Positions 1 to 6,086 of a stretch of DNA of 9,586 bases are shown piece after piece (the first letter of the stretch is position 1; each line of letters opens with the position of its first letter). This DNA comes from Anaerolineae bacterium (GTDB lineage: Bacteria; Chloroflexota; Anaerolineae; B4-G1; DUEL01): positions 1-9,586 of the forward strand of contig JAFGOJ010000001.1 of assembly GCA_016926575.1 (NCBI GenBank). Reading direction: 5' to 3'. The notes beneath the pieces were generated by a model. The model was not told where the DNA came from, ran no database searches, and saw only the letters and a program-made list of their open reading frames with translations. The translations under genes and the position numbers were made by a program.

Positions 1-61
1 ATCCTGAGCTTGTCGAAGGATGCTCGCGAAGGCTCCTTCGACAAGCTCAGGATGCCTTCGC
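1..61. repeat. Perfect 20-bp inverted repeat downstream of the last gene
   Basis: Bases 1-20 (ATCCTGAGCTTGTCGAAGGA) are the exact reverse complement of 34-53, with a 13-nt loop. A second 8-bp inverted pair interleaves with it: GCGAAGGC at 26-33 and GCCTTCGC at 54-61. The core CCTTCGACAAGCTCAGG resembles a palindrome I recall from intergenic DNA of many environmental bacteria, which would make it a REP-like or MITE-like element; this is memory, not a search. It lies 33-93 nt past the stop codon of the last gene of the minus-strand operon, so it may also act as a terminator or mRNA-stabilising hairpin. The window edge hides whether a U-tract follows. The arms are certain; the role is open. Confidence 0.85.
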
Positions 62-93
62 TCGCATATTTGCGCTAAAGTGACATTGTCAAA

Positions 94-543
94 CTACTCA
101 CACACTTCCCTGACGCTTTTCAACGGATTCGGCCCGATCTTCTTGATGCGCTCGGTCATCTGGCGCGCGGCGTTGGCGAACGTGCCCCCCATTCCGCCGG
201 ACGTAAACACGATGTCCAGCCGCTCCCCACCGATGCCGATGTCGTCCAGCAGCTTCTTCGCGTACTCGATGCGCTTGACGGCGCGCTCGTTGCCGTGGAC
301 GTGGTGGCAGTTGCCGATCGGGCACGCCACCACGTAGACGCCGTCGGCGCCATGCTCGAAGGCCTGGAGGATGTAGCGCACATCCACCTTGCCGGTGCAA
401 GGCAGCCGGATCAGCTTGACGTTCGCCGGGTACGTGAATCGCAAAGCTCCCGCCGTATCCGCAGACATGTAACCACAGTAGACGCAGGTGAAAGCGGTGA
501 TTTCGGGAACGAACTCCCCGGATCCATTGCCTGAGTTACTCAT
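94..543 (-). CDS. mvhD: MvhD-2, [2Fe-2S] electron-transfer adaptor (149 aa)
   Basis: MvhD/FlpD-family protein, known elsewhere as the small [2Fe-2S] subunit that carries electrons from a hydrogenase, formate dehydrogenase or other donor into HdrA. The family Cys pattern is complete: C20-x2-C23, C49, then C74 and C79 in ACPIGNC, followed by the typical 'GADGV' and 'IGPNPL' segments. There is one extra near-terminal Cys (C148). A GTG at 546 is also in frame. I chose the ATG at 543 because AAGGGGG (555-549) sits 5 nt before it but only 2 nt before the GTG. The start overlaps the double-HdrA stop by 8 nt, so translational coupling is likely and the product probably docks on that HdrA. It is only moderately similar to MvhD-1, so it is not a fresh duplicate. 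It is the last gene before the inverted repeat. Confidence 0.92.
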   Translation of the reverse strand: MSNSGNGSGEFVPEITAFTCVYCGYMSADTAGALRFTYPANVKLIRLPCTGKVDVRYILQAFEHGADGVYVVACPIGNCHHVHGNERAVKRIEYAKKLLDDIGIGGERLDIVFTSGGMGGTFANAARQMTERIKKIGPNPLKSVREVCE

Positions 544-3500
544 CACGGCCCCCTTCTACGACGATGTCCGCAGCCCCCACCGGTTCGGCGCTTTCCACAC
601 ACCAGCTTCCCAGCGATTGAGCCAGAATCTGCTCGTCTCGATAAGACAACAGTTCGATGGCCTTGGCCGGGCACTCGCTGACGCACGTCCCGCAGCCCTG
701 GCACAGCCCCGGTTCGATGTACGCCGCGCCCTTGATCTCGCCCACCCCCAGGTCCTCGTAACGTATCTTGGGGATCTCGAACGGGCAGGTGCGCACGCAC
801 GTCAGGCAGCCCACGCAGCGGGATTGGTCCACCACCGCGATCACGCCGCCGATGTACAGGCGGTCCTTGGAAAGGATCGTCAGCGCCCGCGCGGCGGTCG
901 CCTGCGCGTTGACGATGGCATCCTCGATGAATTTGGGATAGTGCGCCATGCCGCAGATGAAAATCCCTTCCGATATGAAATCCATCGGGCGCATCTTGAG
1001 GTGTGCTTCCATGAAGAACCCTTCACTGGAAATCGGCACGTCCAGAATCTCCGCCAGCTGTTCCGTCCCAGGAGATGGCGTGATGGCCGTGCTCAGCGCC
1101 AGCAGGTCGGGATTGAGCGTGATCTCGCGCCCAAGCGACGGCTCCCACAGCTTCATCTCCAGCTTCCCATCCACTGTGTTCAGCTCGGGCATGTGACCTT
1201 CGTCGTAGCGCATGAAGATCACTCCACGGTTGCGCGCCTCGGTGTAGTAGGCCTCACGGAAGCCATAGGTGATGATGTCCTGATAGAGCACCACGATCTG
1301 GCAGTTCGAGTTGAGCATCTTGATGCGGATGGCGTTCTTCATCGTGTTCGTGCAGCAAACGCGGCTGCAATATTCGACCGAGCCGGGTTCCCGCACGCAC
1401 TGGATGAAGACGACCTGCTTCAAGCCGGTAATCTCCTCAGGGCGATGGGCGATGATGTCTTCCAGGTCCTCGGACGTGACCACGCGCGGGTCACGGCCCA
1501 GCATATAGACGTCGCCCCGCCACTCCTTCCCGCCGGTTGCCACGATCGTCACGCCGTGGGCCACCTCGGTCTCCACCACGTCTTCTCCCGCGTGGTGCGT
1601 GCGCAGCACAGAGCGGAAGTCGCCCACGCGCCCCGCGTGCGAGACGAGATCCGTCTCCGTGAGCACGACGATGCGTTCGTCTCCGATGATGCGGTTGATC
1701 AGGTCGCGCAGCAACCGTTGCGGGTTATCTCCCTCGGCCACGTAGTAGACGTTGCGCAGGTTGCCACCCAGTTCCGAATCGCGTTCCACCAGCGTCACGT
1801 CGTAGCCAGCGTCGGCGATATTGAGCGCAGCGGTCATCCCCGCCACGCCGCCGCCGATAACCAGCGCCCTAGGCACCGGTTGAAGAGCCTGCTTGTACAC
1901 CGGCTCGGCCTTCAGGACCCGGCCCAGCCCCATACGCACCAGCTCCTTAGCCTTGCGCGTCGCGCCGGCCGGGTCGTCAACGTGCGCCCACGCGCAGTGC
2001 TCGCGCACGTTGATCATTTCGAGCAGGTACGGATTCAGTCCGGCCTCGCGCACCGTGCGCTGGAAGAGCGGTTCGTGCGTGCGGTGGCTACACGCCGCCA
2101 CCACCACCCGATTCAGTCCATGCGCCTCAATGCCCGCTTTGATGGCGTCCATGCCCTCCGGGAAGCAGCCGTACTCCACCGGTTCGACGTGCACCACGTT
2201 GGGCATTCCCGCTGCGAAGCGTGCCACCGCGTCCACATCGACCACTCCGTCCAACGTCGGCGTGCAGCGGCACAGGAACACGCCCACGCGCGGTTCCTCA
2301 CCGCTCACGTCCCGCTCGGGCGGCATGTTGTTCGGCTTCCACATGAACGGGTATTCCCGGCTGGAAGGCAATTCCCCAATCCGGTCCCGAATCAGCCGCG
2401 TGGCATCCCCCACCGCTCCGGCGGCGTCCAGAATCGTCTCCGCGATCTCCTTCGGAGAGGCGAACGTGCCGCACACGTAGATGCCCGGCTTGCTGGTCGA
2501 CAGGGGCGCGAACTTGTCCGTCTCGCAGAAGCCGTAGGGATTCAACTCGATGCCCAGTACCTTCGCCAGGTCGCTCGATCCGTTCGGCGGGTGCGCCCCC
2601 AGAGAGAGCACCACCATGCCGAAGCGTTCCTCCTGCATGTGCCCTTTCTCGTCAGGGTAAGAGAGAATCAAGTCCTGTGTTTCGGGGTCTTCCTTGACCG
2701 CCGAGATACGGCAGCGCGTGTATTCGATCTCGTACTGCTCTTTCGCCTGGTGGTAGTAGGCGTTGAATTCCTTGTTGAAGGCGCGCTCGTCCATCATGAA
2801 AATCTGGCACTGCACGTCCCCCAGGCGCTGCTTGGCAACCATCGCCTCTTTCGTCGCGTACATACAGCAGATGGAAGAGCAGAACGGGTATTTCTGGTCG
2901 CGCGAGCCGATGCACTGCAGCCAGGCGATCCGCTTGGGTGTCTCGCCGTCCGACGGGCGCATAACCACGCCCTCCGTCGGGCCGGAACGACTGGCCAGCC
3001 GTTCGTACTCCATCGAATGGATCACGTTGGGATAGCGCCCGTGCCCCAGCTCCCCGTACTCGTCGGGATTGGACAGTGAAAAGCCCAGTGAGAGGATCAC
3101 CGCACCGACGTGCAGGTCCTGCTCGTATTCGCTCTCGTCGAGGTTGACCGCGCCGGTCGGGCAGACGTCCTCGCAGCGGCGGCATGTCTCACAGCGCGGC
3201 ACCTTATCCACGACGTAGGTATTGGGCACCGCCCGCGGAGACATCTTGTAGATCGCCTTGCGCGGCTTGAGTTGCTCCTCGTAAACGCTGGGCAGGCTGA
3301 CCGGGCACACCGCCGTGCAGATGCCGCAGTTGATGCACCGCTCGGCGTTCACGTAGGTGGGACGGCGGCGCACGGTGACCGTAAAATTGCCCGCCCGCCC
3401 CTTGATGTGAATCAGGTCGGAGTTGTTCAGAATCTCGATGTTGGGATGCAGGTTGAAATCCAACAGAGCCGGCGAGATGGTCGGCTTGGTGCAACCGTAC

Positions 3501-3712
3501 CCGTGGTCGGCGGTTCCACGACACAGCACGCAGTCGTGAGTGGGGAACATATACCCCAACTGCGCCACGCGCCCGCCCAGCCAGGGATCCTTCTCCAACA
3601 AATACACTTTCAGGCCGACCTCGGCTGCGTCGACGGCCGCGCGCATTCCACCGACGCCGCCGCCCACAACCAGGATTGCTCCTACAGATGCTTGTTTCGT
3701 TTCCAAAGTCAT
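536..3712 (-). CDS. hdrA: Tandem double HdrA-like flavin/iron-sulfur protein (1058 aa)
   Basis: Two HdrA cores in one chain; ordinary HdrA is about 650 aa. HdrA is the FAD subunit that performs electron bifurcation in heterodisulfide reductase complexes. The first half (about 1-445) starts directly at the FAD-binding GGGVGGM (17-23). It then has an unusual Cys set (C61, C64, C74), an inserted double ferredoxin (C126/129/132/136 and C174/177/180/184), and the core motif C267-GSRD...C278-x3-C282-C283. A polar, Pro-rich linker (about 445-474) follows. The second half starts with the HdrA N-terminal Fe-S domain (C481, C483, C516, C541, C573), then GGGVAGM (620-626), C772 and C782-x3-C786-C787, with no inserted ferredoxin. 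It ends in a double ferredoxin (C966/969/972/976 and C1004/1007/1010/1014). The start ATG at 3712 has AGAGGAG 10 nt upstream. The gene overlaps MvhD-2. QmoA/QmoB-like subunits are the main alternative, but no C-terminal MvhD fusion is present. Confidence 0.9.
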   Translation of the reverse strand: MTLETKQASVGAILVVGGGVGGMRAAVDAAEVGLKVYLLEKDPWLGGRVAQLGYMFPTHDCVLCRGTADHGYGCTKPTISPALLDFNLHPNIEILNNSDLIHIKGRAGNFTVTVRRRPTYVNAERCINCGICTAVCPVSLPSVYEEQLKPRKAIYKMSPRAVPNTYVVDKVPRCETCRRCEDVCPTGAVNLDESEYEQDLHVGAVILSLGFSLSNPDEYGELGHGRYPNVIHSMEYERLASRSGPTEGVVMRPSDGETPKRIAWLQCIGSRDQKYPFCSSICCMYATKEAMVAKQRLGDVQCQIFMMDERAFNKEFNAYYHQAKEQYEIEYTRCRISAVKEDPETQDLILSYPDEKGHMQEERFGMVVLSLGAHPPNGSSDLAKVLGIELNPYGFCETDKFAPLSTSKPGIYVCGTFASPKEIAETILDAAGAVGDATRLIRDRIGELPSSREYPFMWKPNNMPPERDVSGEEPRVGVFLCRCTPTLDGVVDVDAVARFAAGMPNVVHVEPVEYGCFPEGMDAIKAGIEAHGLNRVVVAACSHRTHEPLFQRTVREAGLNPYLLEMINVREHCAWAHVDDPAGATRKAKELVRMGLGRVLKAEPVYKQALQPVPRALVIGGGVAGMTAALNIADAGYDVTLVERDSELGGNLRNVYYVAEGDNPQRLLRDLINRIIGDERIVVLTETDLVSHAGRVGDFRSVLRTHHAGEDVVETEVAHGVTIVATGGKEWRGDVYMLGRDPRVVTSEDLEDIIAHRPEEITGLKQVVFIQCVREPGSVEYCSRVCCTNTMKNAIRIKMLNSNCQIVVLYQDIITYGFREAYYTEARNRGVIFMRYDEGHMPELNTVDGKLEMKLWEPSLGREITLNPDLLALSTAITPSPGTEQLAEILDVPISSEGFFMEAHLKMRPMDFISEGIFICGMAHYPKFIEDAIVNAQATAARALTILSKDRLYIGGVIAVVDQSRCVGCLTCVRTCPFEIPKIRYEDLGVGEIKGAAYIEPGLCQGCGTCVSECPAKAIELLSYRDEQILAQSLGSWCVESAEPVGAADIVVEGGRDE
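549..555 (-). promoter_or_regulatory. Ribosome binding site deciding the MvhD-2 start
   Basis: On the minus strand the sequence reads AAGGGGG, then CCGTG, then ATG. The 5-nt spacing supports the ATG at 543 over the overlapping GTG at 546. The site lies inside the last codons of the double HdrA gene. Confidence 0.6.
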
Positions 3713-3741
3713 CTAGCTTGTACTCCTCTTGTCATGACAAG
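3713..3741 (-). promoter_or_regulatory. Palindrome and ribosome binding site before the double HdrA
   Basis: The 37-nt gap after the flavoprotein gene holds a perfect 14-bp palindrome, CTTGTCATGACAAG (3728-3741). It runs into the ribosome binding site AGAGGAG (3729-3723). In the transcript, CTTGT can pair with the adjacent ACAAG (3732-3728), leaving AGGAG free. It can also pair with a second ACAAG (3721-3717), which encloses AGGAG in the loop. The stems are only 5 bp, so regulation is a guess; a dimeric-protein binding site is another possibility. Confidence 0.35.
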
Positions 3742-3749
3742 TCGCCGCC

Positions 3750-5357
3750 CTACCCCTTGCGGGCGTAGTCGGGCAATAAGATCGGCGCAACCACGCCGGT
3801 ATCGATTCCGTTTTCTTCCAGTTCCCGGTTCCACTGAGCCACGTGCTCCAGCGAGGGCGTGCCCCACGTCATTTGCTGCGCGTGCGCGGCCGCCGCGCGA
3901 CCCGCGCGCCGGCCAAAGACGGTGATCTCGAGCAGGCTGTTGCCCATCAACCGGTTGTGGCCATGCACTCCGCCGCTCACCTCGCCGGCAATGAACAGGC
4001 CGGGCACATCCGTGGACGAATCGGCCCGCAAGCGGACGCCGCCGTTCTGGTAGTGCAATGTGGGGTAGACTAACATAGGCTCTTTGGCAATGTCGATGTC
4101 GAAGCGCCCGAACTGGCGCACCATCGCCGGCAGCGCCTTCTCGATCGTGCCCGGGCCGTGAATCAACTCGATCATCGGCGAGTCCAACCACACGCCGGGC
4201 TGTCCGGTGAGGGTTATTATACCATGGTTGCGCTCTTTACATTCACGGATCAGCGCTGCGGCCTCCACGTCCCGAGGCTCCAGCGGGTAGACAAACTGAT
4301 CGCCGAACTTATTGACCGGCTGCGCACCCAGTCCGCGCACCTTTTCCGTCACCAGCAACCCCACAATCTGCTCCGGGAACGCCGCCCCCGTGGGATGGTA
4401 CTGCATCGATTCCAGGTACCCCAGCGGCGCGCCTGCGCGGTAGGCCAACACCACCCCGTCGGCCGTCGCGCCATAGTGGTTGGTCGTGGGGAAGTCCTGA
4501 TAGTGCAGCCGCCCCCCACCGCCCGTCGCCATCACGACCGCCTTGGCCTTGATGAAGTGGTAGGCCTCCGTCTCCAGGTTCATCACCACCGCGCCGATGA
4601 CCTGGCCCTTGTCGTCCTTCACCAGCTCTACCGCCGGTGAGAACTCGATCACGGTGATGTCGTCCTCGCGGCTGCGCACCTCATCCCGCAGCGTGCGCAT
4701 GATCTCCGCGCCCGAGTAGTCCCGCGCCGAGTGCATACGCTTGCGGCTGGTGCCGCCGCCGTGTTCCTCCATCATCGTGCCATCGGGCTCTTTGTCGAAC
4801 ATCATCCCCAGGTCTTCCAGCCACTTGATGACGAACGGCGCGTCGACGACCAGCGCCTCGACCAGCTCGGGGACGTTGGTGAAGTGCCCACCGCCGATGA
4901 CGTCCAGGTAGTGAATGGGCGGGCTGTCCTGCGGCCGGTCGGCGGCCTGGATGCCGCCCTGGGCCATCATCGTGTTGGCATCGCCGAAGCGCAGCTTGGT
5001 CACCAACGTCACCTTGGCCCCCTGCTCCTGCGCCAACAGTGCCGCCGAGGCCCCCGCCCCACCCCCGCCGATGACCAGCACGTCGGTCTCGATGATCGGC
5101 GCGCTAACATCAAAGTCGGGGCCGATGTGCGGCCGCCCCTCGACCACCTGCGCCAGCTCGATCGGCATACGCTGCCCCTTACTGACGCCCAGGCGAACGG
5201 CGTGAAAGGTCTCATCTTTGTAATCGGGGTGAAACCCCTTCAGAATCGCCTCACGCTCGTCCAGCGTCATCGCCGTGAAGGTCTCCTTCAGCCGCCGCAA
5301 GCGGGTCGATTCGACCAAACGAATGGATTCTTGCATTTCAGGCGGATAACCGCTCAT
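3750..5357 (-). CDS. Soluble fumarate reductase/succinate dehydrogenase-family flavoprotein, FrdA-like (535 aa)
   Basis: FAD_binding_2 family flavoprotein. The nucleotide-binding GGGGAGASAA is at 97-106, after an atypical N-terminal extension of about 88 residues. By comparison with E. coli FrdA, all six catalytic positions I checked are conserved: H321 in HPTG (E. coli H232), E338 and R341 in TEKVRG (E245, R248), R362 in PRD (R287, proton donor), H435 in LHYQNGG (H355) and R469 in HNRLMGNSL (R390). The covalent-FAD histidine of membrane enzymes is Asn here (N128 in ANTMMAQGG), so FAD should be non-covalent, as in NadB. I infer reduction of fumarate or a similar enoate fed by the preceding Fe-S subunit; L-aspartate oxidase or another 2-enoate reductase is possible. 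An in-frame opening extends to 5711, but ATG 5357 has AGGGGGGA at 6-nt spacing and avoids overlapping the upstream gene. It lies 11 nt downstream of that gene. Confidence 0.85.
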   Translation of the reverse strand: MSGYPPEMQESIRLVESTRLRRLKETFTAMTLDEREAILKGFHPDYKDETFHAVRLGVSKGQRMPIELAQVVEGRPHIGPDFDVSAPIIETDVLVIGGGGAGASAALLAQEQGAKVTLVTKLRFGDANTMMAQGGIQAADRPQDSPPIHYLDVIGGGHFTNVPELVEALVVDAPFVIKWLEDLGMMFDKEPDGTMMEEHGGGTSRKRMHSARDYSGAEIMRTLRDEVRSREDDITVIEFSPAVELVKDDKGQVIGAVVMNLETEAYHFIKAKAVVMATGGGGRLHYQDFPTTNHYGATADGVVLAYRAGAPLGYLESMQYHPTGAAFPEQIVGLLVTEKVRGLGAQPVNKFGDQFVYPLEPRDVEAAALIRECKERNHGIITLTGQPGVWLDSPMIELIHGPGTIEKALPAMVRQFGRFDIDIAKEPMLVYPTLHYQNGGVRLRADSSTDVPGLFIAGEVSGGVHGHNRLMGNSLLEITVFGRRAGRAAAAHAQQMTWGTPSLEHVAQWNRELEENGIDTGVVAPILLPDYARKG

Positions 5358-5368
5358 TCCCGTCCCCC

Positions 5369-6070
5369 CTATTTCGGCTCGATGTCGCGCGCCTTGTAGC
5401 GTTCCTTCAGCGCGTTCTCGTCGAGGCCTTTGAGTTCTTCCATCGTGGCATCGAACTGGCCGGCCCGAATCTCCTCCAGCCGCTCGGCCAGGTGCGCCGA
5501 ACGCGGCGCCATGTACCGTCCATACAGTCGGCGAGCCAGGATAGCGATATTGTACTGTCCCTCTTCCGCCGGGCAACGCGCCGCGCACAGGCCGCACATA
5601 ATGCAGTCGAACGACATGTCGGCCATCTTGGCGATGTCGCCCCGCATTCCCGCCGCCATGTACGAGCGCACGTCCAACTCCTGCGGACACGCCTTGGTGC
5701 AGGCCCCGCACCCCAGGCAGCGCAACAGCTCCGGATACAGGCTGAAGAGCTGTGTGGACGTCGCCTCCAGGTCCTCAAGGTGGTACGCAGCCCGCCGGGC
5801 GGGGAAGAACGGCAGTTGGGCCAGGTACATCCCCGGCTGCACCACCGTCTGGCACGCCAGACCGAAATAGAGCTTGGGGTCGCCCAGCACGCGGTAAGCC
5901 GTCCCGCACGCGCCACAGAAACCACCCCGGCAGCCCACACCACGAATCAACGTGTATCCCGCATACTCCATCGCCTTCATAATCGTCAGCGATTCAGGAA
6001 CCATGTACTGCTTCCCCATGATGTAAATGGGGATCAGGTTGATGCGCTCCGACTGTTCTTCGGTCGTCAT
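5369..6070 (-). CDS. FrdB/HdrC-like iron-sulfur subunit with [2Fe-2S] and two [4Fe-4S] motifs (233 aa)
   Basis: Electron-transfer partner of the FrdA-like flavoprotein encoded 11 nt downstream. The N-terminal domain (about 10-95) looks like a [2Fe-2S] ferredoxin fold of the SdhB/FrdB type: C47-x4-C52-x2-C55 and C73. The second domain has two complete C-x2-C-x2-C-x3-CP motifs (C118/121/124/128 and C156/159/162/166), as in HdrC, followed by a charged tail. Classical SdhB/FrdB lacks one Cys in the last motif and holds a [3Fe-4S] cluster next to the quinone; here that position is filled. The methanogen thiol:fumarate reductase TfrB has a C-terminal CCG (HdrB-like) domain after this layout; this protein stops before it. 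The start could be GTG 6085, ATG 6082 or ATG 6070. I chose 6070 because GGGAGGAG lies just upstream, though its spacing is short. The upstream stop is 16 nt away, suggesting coupling. Confidence 0.83.
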   Translation of the reverse strand: MTTEEQSERINLIPIYIMGKQYMVPESLTIMKAMEYAGYTLIRGVGCRGGFCGACGTAYRVLGDPKLYFGLACQTVVQPGMYLAQLPFFPARRAAYHLEDLEATSTQLFSLYPELLRCLGCGACTKACPQELDVRSYMAAGMRGDIAKMADMSFDCIMCGLCAARCPAEEGQYNIAILARRLYGRYMAPRSAHLAERLEEIRAGQFDATMEELKGLDENALKERYKARDIEPK

Positions 6071-6072
6071 AA

Positions 6073-6080
6073 CTCCTCCC
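6073..6080 (-). promoter_or_regulatory. Ribosome binding site deciding the FrdB-like start
   Basis: The minus strand reads GTGATGGGAGGAGTTATG. The GGGAGGAG block fits initiation at the last ATG (6070), with 4 nt between GGAGG and ATG. The two earlier in-frame starts (6085, 6082) have no comparable site. The spacing is slightly short, so up to five extra N-terminal residues remain possible. Confidence 0.5.
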
Positions 6081-6086
6081 ATCACC

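Noticed and set aside
488..3079. Plus-strand open frame of 863 codons
   Set aside because: It is antisense to the double HdrA, rich in His, Arg and Ala with no recognisable domain, as expected for the shadow of a GC-rich gene.
536..3712. QmoB or FdhB identity for the double HdrA
   Set aside because: QmoB-like proteins carry a C-terminal MvhD domain. Here MvhD is a separate overlapping gene, and no AprAB or QmoC is present.
3750..5357. AprA (adenylylsulfate reductase) identity for the flavoprotein
   Set aside because: It retains the HPTG, HYxxGG and NR-x2-GNSL catalytic motifs of dicarboxylate enzymes, and the partner is FrdB/HdrC-like rather than AprB.
5358..5711. N-terminal extension of the FrdA-like gene by 118 codons
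   Set aside because: It overlaps the FrdB-like gene in another frame and has biased composition. ATG 5357 has a ribosome binding site at 6 nt.
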